64,000 bases of DNA from Clostridia bacterium (GCA_022798335.1 JAAWMH010000009.1:1-64000), one strand, 5' to 3'. Shown: positions 31,607-42,796, numbered from the stretch's first letter. Notes: generated by a model not told the origin, from the letters alone. Program-made: numbers and translations.

Positions 31607-31779
31607 CGATTAGTATGTCAGACAGAGTAGTAGTACTAACAAAAAGACCAGCAACCGTGAAAAATATACATGAAATTAATTTCGAAATGGAAAATAGAAC
31701 ACCAATCAATTGCAGAGAAAGCCCAAAATTTAGCAAATACTTTGACACCATATGGAAGGAGCTAGATGTACATGCGTGA
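31607..31779 (+). pseudogene. ABC transporter ATPase 3' fragment, displaced by the element
   Basis: AISMSDRVVVLTKRPATVKNIHEINFEMENRTPINCRESPKFSKYFDTIWKELDVHA* continues the 24046..24616 fragment. Confidence 0.9.
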
Positions 31780-32587
31780 GAAAAACATATCAGAAGATAG
31801 AAAAAAATACTTAAGAAAAATAAGAAAAAACAAGATATCTGTTATTTTAACCCAAATAGCAATACTTCTTGTATTTATTATAGGATGGGAAGTATTAGCA
31901 AGACAAGGAATTATTGATAGTTTTATAACAAGTAGTCCTTCAAGAATAATAAACACATTTTTAAATTTATCATCAAATGACCTAATGCACCACTTAAGCG
32001 TAACGTTAGCAGAAACCCTAATAGGCTTTATATCAGGTGTTATATTAGGAATCATCATTGCCATATTATTATGGTGGTCTAATTTTTTGGCAAAAGTATC
32101 AGAACCATTTTTAGTAGTATTAAATAGTCTTCCAAAAGTAGCACTTCGGGCCAGTTATTATCATTTGGGTAGGCGCAGGAATGCGGAGCCATTATTACAA
32201 TGGGCCTTGCCATTTCCTTAATTGTTACCGTATTAGAAATCTTAAATGGATTTTTAAATACAGATAAAGAATTAATCAAAATGGCAAAAACTTTTAATGC
32301 AAATAAATTACAAGTCTTAATCAAAATTGTAATACCAGCCAATATCAATACTTTTTTTAATTCCTTAAAAGTAAATATAGGCTTATCACTAGTAGGAGTC
32401 ATTACAGGAGAATTTTTAGTATCAAAAGCAGGTCTTCGGATACTTAATCGTATATGGTGGGCAGGTATTTCAATTAGACTTAGTAATGACAGGAGTCATT
32501 ATTTTAGCTCTAGTTGCAGCAGTCATCTATGAAGCTATTATACTACTAGAAAAGATTGTCATGAAAAAAATGGCAAAAAGAAACTAA
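31772..32587 (+). CDS. ABC transporter permease (nitrate/sulfonate type), three +1 frameshifts at CGG 32147, 32184, 32437
   Basis: Reconstructed ...LNSLPKVAL-GPVIIIWVGAGM-GAIITMGLAISLIVTVLEILNGF...GEFLVSKAGL-GYLIVYGGQVFQLDLVMTGVIILALVAAVIYEAIILLEKIVMKKMAKRN*. Confidence 0.9.
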
Positions 32588-32718
32588 TATACAAGAAAAA
32601 TAACAGATAAAAAATCTATTTAAGGGAGAAAAGTATCTTGAATAGAAAGAAAAAAATAGCATGTTAGAATACTTGAAATCTCCTCTAACATGAATTTAGA
32701 AAAGAAAGGAAATAAATC

Positions 32719-33735
32719 ATGAAAAAATATATCATTATTATATTAGCTATTGTTATAGTAGCAATAGGAATTACAAGTTACATTTTGCTAAGAAAACCAC
32801 AAGAAGCGGCACAATTAAAAACAATTCAAGTAAATGAAGTAACACGTTCTGTATTTTATGCACCACAATATGTAGCTATTTCACAAGGTTACTTTAAAGA
32901 AGAAGGATTAAACATAGAATTAACAACAGGGCAAGGAGCAGATAAAGTAATGACAGCAGTACTTGCAGGTCAAAGCGATATAGGATTTGCAGGACCAGAA
33001 GCATCTATTTACATTTATAACGAAGGAAAAGAAGACTATGCACAAGTTTTTGCACAAATGACACAAAAAGATGGATCATTTTTAGTAAGTAAAGAAAAAA
33101 CAGATAACTTTAGTTGGCAAGACTTAAAAGGAAAAACTGTAATACCAGGAAGAAAAGGCGGAGTTCCATACATGACATTTGAATATGTACTAAAGAAAAA
33201 TGGAATAAATCCACAAAAAGATTTAAACTTAGACGACAGTATCAAATTCGATTTAATGGCAGGAGCTTTTGCAGGAGGAGATGCAGAATATGTAACACTA
33301 TTTGAACCAACAGCATCTATGACACAGCTAGCAGGAAAAGGATATGTAGTAGCATCTGTAGGAGAAGCATCAGGAGAAATACCATATACAGCATACTTTG
33401 CTAAAAAAAGCTATATCCAAAATAATGAAGACGTAATTCAAGGATTTACAAACGCCATTTACAAAGGAGAAAAATATGTTAAAGAACATACTGCCAAAGA
33501 AATAGCAGAAACAATAAAAGACTTTTTCCCAGACACAGATATAGAAATGTTAGAAGCATCTATAAAAAGTTATATGGATATAGATGCATGGAAAACAGAC
33601 CCAATTTTAAAAGAAGAATCCTTTAACTTATTACAAACAGTCATGAAAGAAGCAGGAGAACTAGAAAAAGAGGCAGACTATAACAAAGTAGTTAATAACA
33701 CTTATGCACAAAAAGCAGTAAAAGAAGTAAAATAA
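32719..33735 (+). CDS. ABC transporter substrate-binding protein (NMT1/SsuA/ThiY-like)
   Basis: signal/TM start; VFYAPQYVAISQGYFKEEGLNIELTTGQGADKVMTAVLAGQSDIGFAGPEA. Confidence 0.9.
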   Translation: MKKYIIIILAIVIVAIGITSYILLRKPQEAAQLKTIQVNEVTRSVFYAPQYVAISQGYFKEEGLNIELTTGQGADKVMTAVLAGQSDIGFAGPEASIYIYNEGKEDYAQVFAQMTQKDGSFLVSKEKTDNFSWQDLKGKTVIPGRKGGVPYMTFEYVLKKNGINPQKDLNLDDSIKFDLMAGAFAGGDAEYVTLFEPTASMTQLAGKGYVVASVGEASGEIPYTAYFAKKSYIQNNEDVIQGFTNAIYKGEKYVKEHTAKEIAETIKDFFPDTDIEMLEASIKSYMDIDAWKTDPILKEESFNLLQTVMKEAGELEKEADYNKVVNNTYAQKAVKEVK

Positions 33736-33741
33736 TAAAAA

Positions 33742-33777
33742 AAGTAGGAAAAGGAGAAAAAATCCTTTTCCTATTAT
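33742..33777 (+). terminator. hairpin GTAGGAAAAGGA / TCCTTTTCCTAT
   Basis: inverted repeat after the ABC transporter operon. Confidence 0.6.
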
Positions 33778-33837
33778 GCAATATTAGACTTTAGAAGTTT
33801 TCTATAAACAAAAATAAAGAAAAAAAGTAAAAATAAA

Positions 33838-34746
33838 TTACATGCCAAAAATTCGACCAAGTTGCACAAAAGCAGTTTGCCACCAAGGACTACTGTAACG
33901 TCTTTTAGGGTGCTTATCAGTAACAGCCTTTACATATTGCTTTACAATGTTATTATATGGTTTTTGCTCTAAAAAATTCCATATTTTAGTTTCCCACTTA
34001 CGAATAACTGAAATATTACCAGAAAAATAAGAACTATCATACATCCAAGAGTATTTCTTTTCATTATTTTCTTTATTAAACCCGAGTAGCATAAGCGCCT
34101 GGCTCAATCAAACAAACCTTAATATCAGTACCATTTAATTTGTTTAACAGTTTCAATTCTTGCCTTAAACAAGTACCAAAACAATCTAAAGCAAACTTAG
34201 AAGCACAATAAGGAGAAAGAAAAGGCATAGGAATGCGACCGAACCAAAGAAGAAAGAATAATAATACGCCCAGTCTTTTTTTTCGTAATCATGTTTTTTA
34301 AAGCAAGTTGAATACAATCTAAATGAGCAAAAACATTGGTATCAAACACTTTCCTAATTCTATCAACGCAAATTTCAGACACACTTCCAGAATCACCGAA
34401 CAGCAGCATTACAGATCAAAATGTCAATATCAAAGTCTGAAATCATTTTTCGGTCATTTTCATCTAAAATATTTAAACAAAAAACCTCAATTTTTAACTT
34501 TTTAGAAATAATGATTTTTTGTAAATCCTCTATTTCTTGAGGAAATTCTACAGATGCAAAAACATGATAACCTAGCTCAGCTAAAGCAATTGAAGCGCAT
34601 TTACCTAATCCGGAACCAGCTCCAGTAATTAAAATTCTTGTAAAATCATTTTTTTTATTTCTCAAATTTTTCACCAAAAATATTATTCCCAATTTAGCCA
34701 AAAAATATACCAAAGATTTTAGTTGATATATCAAGTAAAAAGGCAA
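33838..34746 (-). CDS. short-chain dehydrogenase/reductase, three +1 frameshifts at minus-strand CGG codons (plus-strand CCG at 34396-34398, 34239-34241, 34082-34084)
   Basis: Reconstructed ILITGAGSGLGKCASIALAELGYHV...DILICNAAV-GDSGSVSEICVDRI...GRIIILSSLV-GRIPMPFLSPYCASKFALDCF...IEPGAYAT-GFNKENNEKKYSWMYD; retains TGxGxG, NAA, S, YxxxK and PG motifs. Confidence 0.85.
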
Positions 34747-35055
34747 AAATCAAATAGGAAAAAATGGAAAAAACCTTCAAAATAGCCTACTTTTTATAAA
34801 AATGTCATGAAATTGTAATATTTATCATGGTAAAAATAACAAAGATAGAAGGAAGGTAAGAAAAAAACTAAAAATTGACTGAAAAGCAAACAGATAACTT
34901 TTTGACAATAAAATAAAACCCGCTATAAATCACACCAAAACGGCTATGGATACATAAAAACTGCGTGTTTGACATTATCAGAATGTTAAGATAATATAAT
35001 GACACAAACAAAATACAAGTTCACAAACGAGAACAAAATAGGGGGTACTAAAAAA

Positions 35056-37248
35056 ATGAAAGTAATCAAAAGAGACGGGCAAATAGTTGAATTTGACGCA
35101 AAGAAAATAGAAGCAGCAATAGGAAAAGCAAATACAGAGGTAAAACCAAGAGAAAGAGCAAACAAAGAAGAAACTAAAGAAGTAATTGAATATATAGAAA
35201 GTTTAGATAAAAAAAGAATTCTTGTAGAAGATATTCAAGACATTGTAGAAGAAAAATTAATGGAACTTGGAAAATATTTACTAGCAAAAAAATATATTAC
35301 TTATCGTTATACAAGAGAGTTAGTTAGAAAAGCAAATACAACAGACCAATCCATTAAAGAATTAATTGATGGAGAAAGCGAATATTGGAATAATGAAAAT
35401 TCTAACAAAAATGCAAAAGTAGTAACAACACAAAGAGATTATCTAGCAGGAATTACAAGTACAGATATAACAAGAAGATTTTTACTACCAAAAGAAATTG
35501 TAGAAGCACATGATGAAGGAATTATCCATTTCCATGATGCAGATTACTTTGCACAAAATGCATTAACCAATTGTGAACTTATTAATTTAGAAGATATGTT
35601 ACAAAACGGAACGATTATGAATGGAGTAATGATAGAAAAACCACATAGATTTTTAACAGCAATGACAATTGCAACACAAATTATTCTAGGAGTTACCTCT
35701 TCAACCTATGGAGGAGCTACAGTATCAATAGCACATTTAGCACCATTTGTAAAAAGTAGTTATGAAAAATACTATAAAAAGTACAAAGAAAGAGGATTAA
35801 CAGACGAACAATGCAAAGAATATGCAAAACAAGATACTAAAAAAGAAGTAGCAGATGGAGTACAAACCTTCAATTATCAAGTAAATTCCATGACAAATAC
35901 CAATGGACAAGCCCCATTTTTATCTGTATGTATGTATTTAGGAGAAACCAAAGAATACAAAGAAGAATTAGCAATGATTATTGAAGAATTTTTAAAACAA
36001 AGAATAGAAGGTTTTAAAAATGAAAAAGGTGTATATGTAACACCAGCATTTCCAAAATTATTATATGTACTAGAAAAAGATAATGTAACAGAAGATAGCA
36101 AATATTGGTATTTAACGGAGCTTGCAGCAAAATGTACAGCAAAAAGATTAGTACCAGACTATATATCAGAAAAGAAAATGTTAGAATACAAAAAAGACAA
36201 AAATGGAAATGGAAACTGTTATCCATGTATGGGATGCCGTTCATTCTTAACACCATATGTAGATCCACAAACAAATAAACCAAAATATTATGGAAGATTT
36301 AATCAAGGAGTTGTAACAATTAACTTAGTAGATGTTGCACTAAGCTCAGGTCAAGATATGGAGAAATTCTGGAAAATATACGATGAAAGATTAGAACTAT
36401 GCCATAAAGCATTACAAATAAGACATGAAAGACTAAGTAAAGTAACAAGTGACGTAGCACCAATTTTATGGCAACACGGAGCATTAGCAAGATTGCCAAA
36501 AGGAGCAAGCATACATGATTTATTACACAGTGGATACTCAACAATTTCACTTGGCTATGCAGGCTTATATGAATGTGTAAAATATATGACAGAACATAGT
36601 CATACAGACAATGGAGAAGGAAAAGAATTTGGACTAAAAGTAATGCAAAAATTAAATGACAAATGTAAGGAGTGGAAAGAAGCCGAAAATATGGACTACA
36701 GTGTGTATGGAACACCAATCGAATCTACTACATACAAATTTGCAAAATGTTTAAAGAAAAGATTTGGCGAAATTCCAGAAATTACAGATAGAAGCTATAT
36801 TACAAACTCATACCATGTACCAGTATTTGAAGAAATTGATGCTTTCTCAAAATTAAAATTAGAAAGCGAATTCCAAAGACTAAGCCCAGGAGGAGCAATC
36901 TCTTATGTAGAAACACCAAATCTACAAAACAATATTGAAGCAGTATTACAAATTATTAAATTTATTTATGACAATATTATGTACGCAGAATTAAATACAA
37001 AATCAGACTACTGCCAAAAATGTGGATTTGACGGAGAAATTTTAATAGATGAAAACTTAGAGTGGTATTGCCCAAACTGTGGAAATAAAGACCACGACAC
37101 ACTAAATGTAGCAAGAAGAACATGTGGATACATAGGAAGCCAATTCTGGAATAAAGGAAGAACACAAGAAATTAAAGAAAGAGTATTACATGTAGATAAT
37201 AAAGAAGCACAAATGCCAGCCACAACACAAACAAAACAAGCAGTATAA
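35056..37248 (+). CDS. nrdD: anaerobic ribonucleoside-triphosphate reductase
   Basis: N-terminal ATP-cone; YCQKCGFDGEI...WYCPNCG zinc site; RRTCGYIGSQFWNKGRTQEI glycyl radical motif. Confidence 0.97.
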   Translation: MKVIKRDGQIVEFDAKKIEAAIGKANTEVKPRERANKEETKEVIEYIESLDKKRILVEDIQDIVEEKLMELGKYLLAKKYITYRYTRELVRKANTTDQSIKELIDGESEYWNNENSNKNAKVVTTQRDYLAGITSTDITRRFLLPKEIVEAHDEGIIHFHDADYFAQNALTNCELINLEDMLQNGTIMNGVMIEKPHRFLTAMTIATQIILGVTSSTYGGATVSIAHLAPFVKSSYEKYYKKYKERGLTDEQCKEYAKQDTKKEVADGVQTFNYQVNSMTNTNGQAPFLSVCMYLGETKEYKEELAMIIEEFLKQRIEGFKNEKGVYVTPAFPKLLYVLEKDNVTEDSKYWYLTELAAKCTAKRLVPDYISEKKMLEYKKDKNGNGNCYPCMGCRSFLTPYVDPQTNKPKYYGRFNQGVVTINLVDVALSSGQDMEKFWKIYDERLELCHKALQIRHERLSKVTSDVAPILWQHGALARLPKGASIHDLLHSGYSTISLGYAGLYECVKYMTEHSHTDNGEGKEFGLKVMQKLNDKCKEWKEAENMDYSVYGTPIESTTYKFAKCLKKRFGEIPEITDRSYITNSYHVPVFEEIDAFSKLKLESEFQRLSPGGAISYVETPNLQNNIEAVLQIIKFIYDNIMYAELNTKSDYCQKCGFDGEILIDENLEWYCPNCGNKDHDTLNVARRTCGYIGSQFWNKGRTQEIKERVLHVDNKEAQMPATTQTKQAV

Positions 37249-37261
37249 ATTAATTAAAAGA

Positions 37262-37322
37262 AAAAGTATTATATTATTTTCCTATCCGTCCAGACCACGA
37301 AGAAACTGATATAATACTTTTT
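37262..37322. promoter_or_regulatory. inverted repeat AAAAGTATTATAT / ATATAATACTTTT between nrdD and nrdG
   Basis: 13-bp arms with a ~34-nt loop ending in T tract; terminator/attenuator-like. Confidence 0.5.
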
Positions 37323-37348
37323 CTAATTAGATAAAGGAGAAAACAAAA

Positions 37349-37852
37349 ATGAGATATAATAAAATCAGAAAAATGGACATTTCAAATGGACCAGGAGTCA
37401 GAGTATCTATCTTTATGCAAGGTTGCACCTTTAACTGCAAAAACTGCTTTAATCCAGAAACACATGATTTTAATGGAGGAGAAGAATTTAACTATGAAAC
37501 CATACAGCAAATTCTAAAATTATGCGAAGATGAAAATATAAAAGGACTATCTATATTAGGAGGAGAACCAATGCATCCATTTAATATAGAAGGAACTTTA
37601 GAACTTGCAAAAGCATTCAAAGAAAAATTCCCAAATAAAGACTTATGGGTATGGTCAGGCTTTTTATTTGATAGAGACCTAAAAGAAAAAGAAATATTAA
37701 AATATATAGATGTATTAGTAGATGGACAATATGTAGATGAACAAAGGAACCCAAAACTAAAATATAGAGGATCATTAAATCAAAGAGTAATCAATGTACA
37801 AGAAAGTCTAAAGCAAAATAAAATTATAGAAATACCAGATTTAAATGAATAA
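37349..37852 (+). CDS. nrdG: anaerobic ribonucleotide reductase activating protein (radical SAM)
   Basis: FMQGCTFNCKNCFNPETHDFNGGEEF CxxxCxxC motif; adjacent to nrdD. Confidence 0.95.
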   Translation: MRYNKIRKMDISNGPGVRVSIFMQGCTFNCKNCFNPETHDFNGGEEFNYETIQQILKLCEDENIKGLSILGGEPMHPFNIEGTLELAKAFKEKFPNKDLWVWSGFLFDRDLKEKEILKYIDVLVDGQYVDEQRNPKLKYRGSLNQRVINVQESLKQNKIIEIPDLNE

Positions 37853-37854
37853 AA

Positions 37855-37902
37855 AAGATAAGACAAGGGAGGAAAAAATCCTCTTTTTGTCTTATCTTTC
37901 TT
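37855..37902 (+). terminator. hairpin AAGATAAGACAA ... TTGTCTTATCTTT
   Basis: inverted repeat plus T-rich tail. Confidence 0.65.
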
Positions 37903-37939
37903 ATATAACCATAAAATAAAAAGAAAGAAGGAAAGAAAA

Positions 37940-38887
37940 ATGAAAAATATTAAAATTTTTCCATGTCCAACAGCAGAAGAATTTACCAAAGAAATCTGCA
38001 AAACATTAAACTTACCAGTAGGAAAAGTAGAAAATTACAAATTTGCTAATGACAATAATTTTATACAATATAAAGAAAGCGTAAGAGAACAAGAAGTATA
38101 CTTAGTGCAAACTACAAAACCACCAGTAAATGAAAGAATTATAGAACTATTAATTATGATAGATGCAGCCAAAAGAGCATCAGCCAAAAAAATAAATGTA
38201 GTATTACCTTATTATATTTACTCAAGATCAGACAAAAAAGATCAACCAAGAGTACCAGTAACAGCAAGACTAGTAGCCGAAATACTAGAAGCAGCAGGAG
38301 CAAGCAGAGTAATTACTTGCGACTTACACAATAGTGCAATACAAGCATACTTTAATATTCCATGTGATAGAATAACAGGACAGCATTTGTTACAAGAATA
38401 CTTTGAAACAAAAGGAATAGAAGACAAAGTAGTAGTAGCAACAGATGCAGGAAGCTCTAAAAAAGCATATAAATACTCAAAATATTTTGGTTGCCCAATG
38501 GCATTAATAGACAAAAGAAGAGCAGGAAATGACGATAAGGCAGTAGCAGCCAATATTATAGGAAACATTAAAGACCAAACAGCACTTATCTTTGATGACG
38601 AAGTAAGCACGGCAGGAACTATGGTAGAAGCAGCAAGAATCTTAAAAGAACACGGAGCAAAAGAAATTTATGCAGCATGTACCCATGGCATATTATGCGG
38701 ACCAGCTATAGAAAGAATACAAAATTCGCCAATCAAGGAACTAGTTATAACCAATACAGTACCATTAGAAAAAGAAAAACAAATACCTAAAATAAAAGTA
38801 TTATCCATAGCACCATTATTTGCAGAAGCTATCAAGAGAGTCAATGAAGCAAAACCACTAGGAGATTTGTTTGAATTTGATAAATAA
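37940..38887 (+). CDS. prs: ribose-phosphate pyrophosphokinase
   Basis: DAAKRASAKKINVVLPYYIYSRSDKKDQPRVPVTARLVAEIL; LIFDDEVSTAGTMVEAA PRPP loop. Confidence 0.93.
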   Translation: MKNIKIFPCPTAEEFTKEICKTLNLPVGKVENYKFANDNNFIQYKESVREQEVYLVQTTKPPVNERIIELLIMIDAAKRASAKKINVVLPYYIYSRSDKKDQPRVPVTARLVAEILEAAGASRVITCDLHNSAIQAYFNIPCDRITGQHLLQEYFETKGIEDKVVVATDAGSSKKAYKYSKYFGCPMALIDKRRAGNDDKAVAANIIGNIKDQTALIFDDEVSTAGTMVEAARILKEHGAKEIYAACTHGILCGPAIERIQNSPIKELVITNTVPLEKEKQIPKIKVLSIAPLFAEAIKRVNEAKPLGDLFEFDK

Positions 38888-39057
38888 AAAATATATAAAA
38901 ATTACAATATATAAAATAGAAGAACTTAAAATATAAATATTGACAAATGAAACTAACATAGAGTATAATAAGAAACGAAAGTAGAGTAAAAAAGAAAAAC
39001 TCTATAAAAGTAAAATCCCACACGTAAGAGTGTAATTACTGAAGGGAGGGGAACAAA

Positions 39058-39228
39058 ATGTTAGAAGTAAAAGTAAATAATGGAAATATAGAAGATGCCT
39101 TAAAAAGATTTAAAAGACAATGCGCTAGAAATGGAGTATTGCAAGAAGTTAGAAAAAGAGAGCATTATGAAAAACCAAGTGTAAAAAGAAAGAAAAAATC
39201 AGAGGCAGCTAGAAAAAGAAAATTTTAA
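39058..39228 (+). CDS. rpsU: 30S ribosomal protein S21
   Basis: [56 protein letters not shown] with strong RBS GGGAGGGG. Confidence 0.93.
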   Translation: MLEVKVNNGNIEDALKRFKRQCARNGVLQEVRKREHYEKPSVKRKKKSEAARKRKF

Positions 39229-39325
39229 AAAAGTGGAGGGATTAAAAGTTATAACAATAATTTTTAGTCCCTTTTTGTTTATTAAACATAAAACACTATT
39301 TTAAAAATAAGAAAGGAGAAGAATA

Positions 39326-39766
39326 ATGTTAAAAGAAAAATTATTAGAAGATTTAAAAAATGCAATGAAAGAAAAAAACGAACTTCGCAAAAATGTAGTA
39401 CAAATGGCAAGAGCTGCAATTTTGCAAATAGAAAAAGATAAAAAAATAGAAGTAACAGATGAACAGATTATAGAAATTCTTGCAAAAGAAGCTAAAAAAA
39501 GAAAAGATTCTTTAACAGACTATGAAAAAAGTGGAAGAGAAGATTTAATAAATCAAATCAAAGAAGAAATAGAAATATTAGAAGAATATTTACCAGCCCA
39601 ACTATCAAGCGAAGAAATAGAAGAAAAACTAAAAGAAGTTATAGCTGAGGTAGGAGCAAGCACAATGAAAGATATTGGAATGGTAATGAAAACAGCCAAA
39701 GCAAAATTAGGAGCATCAGCAGATGGAAAAACCATTAATGAAGTTGCTAAAAAATTATTAAGTTAA
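39326..39766 (+). CDS. yqeY: GatB/YqeY domain protein
   Basis: LLEDLKNAMKEKNELRKNVVQMARAAI...YLPAQLSSEEIEE...DIGMVMKTAKAKLGASADGKTINEVAKKLL. Confidence 0.92.
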   Translation: MLKEKLLEDLKNAMKEKNELRKNVVQMARAAILQIEKDKKIEVTDEQIIEILAKEAKKRKDSLTDYEKSGREDLINQIKEEIEILEEYLPAQLSSEEIEEKLKEVIAEVGASTMKDIGMVMKTAKAKLGASADGKTINEVAKKLLS

Positions 39767-39942
39767 TAAAAGTGTAATAAACCCAAAGTGTTAGAAAAAC
39801 ATGGAGGGTTTTATCATATTTAAGGATAATTAAAAATGAAAAGCAAACAAGCTTAAGTTAGAAAATACAAAAACTCTCTTGTATAAATTTTACAAAATAG
39901 ATTATAATATAGAAAATAAACTTATAGAAAAGAGGAAAAAAC

Positions 39943-41221
39943 ATGAATTATCAAAAAGAAGAAATAAAAGAAGGAATTACACTTCATCAAATTCATACAC
40001 AAAATTTTAAAACCAACCTATTTTCTGTATTCATCGCAATTCCACTAACAAGGCAAGATGTTACTAAAAATGCACTAATAGCAGCAATTTTAAGAAGAGG
40101 AACTAAAAACTTACCATCCCAAGACTTAATTAGTAAAGAATTAGAAAATATGTATGGAGCAAGTTTTGACTGCGGAGTAGAAAAAACAGGAGATAACCAT
40201 ATTATTAAATTTTATCTAGAAACACTTAGTGAAGAATTTTTACCACAAAAAGAAAATTTAAGTGAAAAATGTATTGAAATATTATTAGATATTACATTAA
40301 ATCCATTAATAGAAAATGGCGGATTTAAAAAAGAATACGTAGAAGGAGAAAAACAAAATTTAGAACAAATTATACAAGCAAAAATAGACAACAAAAATAG
40401 ATATAGTTATGAACGCTGTATTGAAGAAATGTATAAGGAAAAGCCATATGGGCTATATAAATTTGGCTATATAGAAGATTTGAATGAAATTACTGCAGAA
40501 AATTTATATGAGTATTACAAAGAATTAATTGCAAACTGTAAAATAGACATATTTTGTTCAGGAATTTTAGACCAAGAAAAAATAAAAAATGCCATACAAA
40601 ATAATGAAAATATCCAAAAACTAAATAAAAGAAAACCACAATATATTGTAAATAATGAACAAACAGAAGAAATGCCAAAAACAGAAGAAAAAACAGTAGT
40701 AGATACCATGCAAGTAACACAGGGAAAATTAGTAATAGGATTAGACATTCACGAAACAAAGAAAAATTCACGTTTTATAGCATCTGTTTATAATAGCATT
40801 TTAGGAGGAGGAGCAAACTCAAAGTTATTTCAAAATGTACGAGAAAAACAAAGTTTAGCTTATACAGCAAATTCAGGTTATATTAGAACCAAAAATAGTA
40901 TTTTTATTCGCCTTCGGAATAGAAATACAAAATTATGAAAAAGCTTTAGAAACCATTAAAGAACAACTAGAAGAAATGAAACAAGGAAAATATACACAAG
41001 AAGACTTAATCAATGCAAAAACCTTAATTATTTCATCTGTAGATAGCATTTCATCAGAACAAGACACACAAATTACGTATTATTATGGACAAGAACTATC
41101 AGACACCTTTGCCACAGTAGAAGAATATGCACAAAATATTGAAAAAGTAACCAAACAAGAAGTACAAAATTTAGCAAACACAGTAGAAATAAATACGATA
41201 TATTTCTTAAAAAATGAATGA
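39943..41221 (+). CDS. yfmF: M16-family peptidase-like protein (YfmF type), +1 frameshift at CGG 40915-40917
   Basis: Reconstructed ...NSILGGGANSKLFQNVREKQSLAYTANSGYIRTKNSIFIRL-GIEIQNYEKALETIKEQLEEMKQGKYTQEDLINAKTLI... Confidence 0.85.
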
Positions 41222-41237
41222 AAGGAGTAAGCTTTAA

Positions 41238-42515
41238 ATGAAAATTATAGAAAGTTCGAAAATAAAAGAAAAAGCATATATAGAAAAACTAGAAAGTGGA
41301 CTTACCATTATCATTATTCCTAAAAAGAATACGAAAAAAAAGTATATCATATGGGGAACACATTTTGGTTCTATTGATAATCACTTTATCATGCCCAAAA
41401 CAGAAGAAGAAGTATATATACCAGATGGAGTAGCGCATTTTTTAGAACATAAAATGTTTGAGCAGCCAAATGGAACTAATAGTTTAGACACATTAATGGC
41501 ATTAGGAATTGATGCAAATGCTTATACTACAAATGATCACACAGCCTATCTTTTTGAATGTACTAATCACTTTGAAGAAGGGTTAAACGAACTATTAGAC
41601 TATGTACAGCATCCTTATTTCACAGAGCAAAATGTAGAAAAAGAAAAAGGAATTATAGGTCAAGAAATAGGAATGTATGATGATGATCCAGGCTGGCAGC
41701 TTTATATGGGAGCAATGGATTGCATGTATAAAGAAAATCCAATCAAAATAGATATTGCAGGAACAGTCGAATCAATTAGCAAAATAACGCCAGAAGTTTT
41801 ATATAAGTGTTATGAAACTTTTTATCATCCATCTAATATGACAATGGTAGTATGTGGAGACTTTGAGCCAGAAAAATTATTAGAAGAAATCAAAAAAAGA
41901 TTAGAAATCAAAGAAGGACAAGGGGAAATTAAAAGAATTTATCCATCAAAAGAAGAAAAAATAAATAAACCATTTAAAATAAAACAAATGGAAGTAAGCA
42001 TTCCACTTTTTATGATAGGATATAAAGATACAGCTAAATATGAAAATGATATAAAAAAACACATTGCCATAGAAATATTATTAAATATGATAATAGGAAA
42101 AAGCTCTGATTTATATCAAAAATGTTATAAAGAAGGATTATTATTATCACAGCCAGACTTTGACTATGAATTTAGTGACCAATATGCTCATAGTCTAATA
42201 TCAGGAGCATCTAAAGACCCTAAAAAAATAGAACAAGGAATTTTAGAAACAATAGAAAAAATGAAACAAGAAGGAATAAAACAAGAACACTTTGAACGAA
42301 TTAGAAGAAAAATTTATGGAGATTATGTAGTAGAATATAATAGTGTAGCAGATATTGCAAGAATGTTTTTAGCAGATTCAATGAAAAAAATACACAGTTT
42401 TGACTATATAGAACAATTTGAAACAGTAACAAAAGAATATACACAAGAAGTATTAAGAACTGTTTTTCAAAAAGAAAATGAAATTATATCTATCATAGAA
42501 CCAAATAATAAATAA
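41238..42515 (+). CDS. yfmH: M16-family zinc peptidase (YfmH type)
   Basis: DGVAHFLEHKMFEQPNGTN (HxxEH) inverted zinc-binding motif. Confidence 0.88.
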   Translation: MKIIESSKIKEKAYIEKLESGLTIIIIPKKNTKKKYIIWGTHFGSIDNHFIMPKTEEEVYIPDGVAHFLEHKMFEQPNGTNSLDTLMALGIDANAYTTNDHTAYLFECTNHFEEGLNELLDYVQHPYFTEQNVEKEKGIIGQEIGMYDDDPGWQLYMGAMDCMYKENPIKIDIAGTVESISKITPEVLYKCYETFYHPSNMTMVVCGDFEPEKLLEEIKKRLEIKEGQGEIKRIYPSKEEKINKPFKIKQMEVSIPLFMIGYKDTAKYENDIKKHIAIEILLNMIIGKSSDLYQKCYKEGLLLSQPDFDYEFSDQYAHSLISGASKDPKKIEQGILETIEKMKQEGIKQEHFERIRRKIYGDYVVEYNSVADIARMFLADSMKKIHSFDYIEQFETVTKEYTQEVLRTVFQKENEIISIIEPNNK

Positions 42516-42796
42516 ACAAGAAAACCCAAAAATGTTAGAAAAAACATAGAGGGTTTTTTTATTTGTTAAAGAGTGATTTTAAGAAGATGAAAAATGACGT
42601 AAAAACTAGAAATAAAAGAAAAAAACAAAGCCTATGTAGAATGCTGTCAAAAAATGACGAAAAAAAGAGAAAAATGGCATACGAAAATCTATCAAAATGC
42701 TACAAAATAAAAGAAAAAGCGTTGACGACTTTGTAAAAATATGGTATTTTAAATATATACAAAAGAAGAAAAAAGAAAAAAGGAGAGTGTTAAAGT

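Noticed and set aside
24013-33735. Treating 24827..29818 as host genes of the ABC operon
   Set aside because: The region lies between CAGAAG repeats that split one ATPase gene and has different codon usage, so it belongs to the inserted element.
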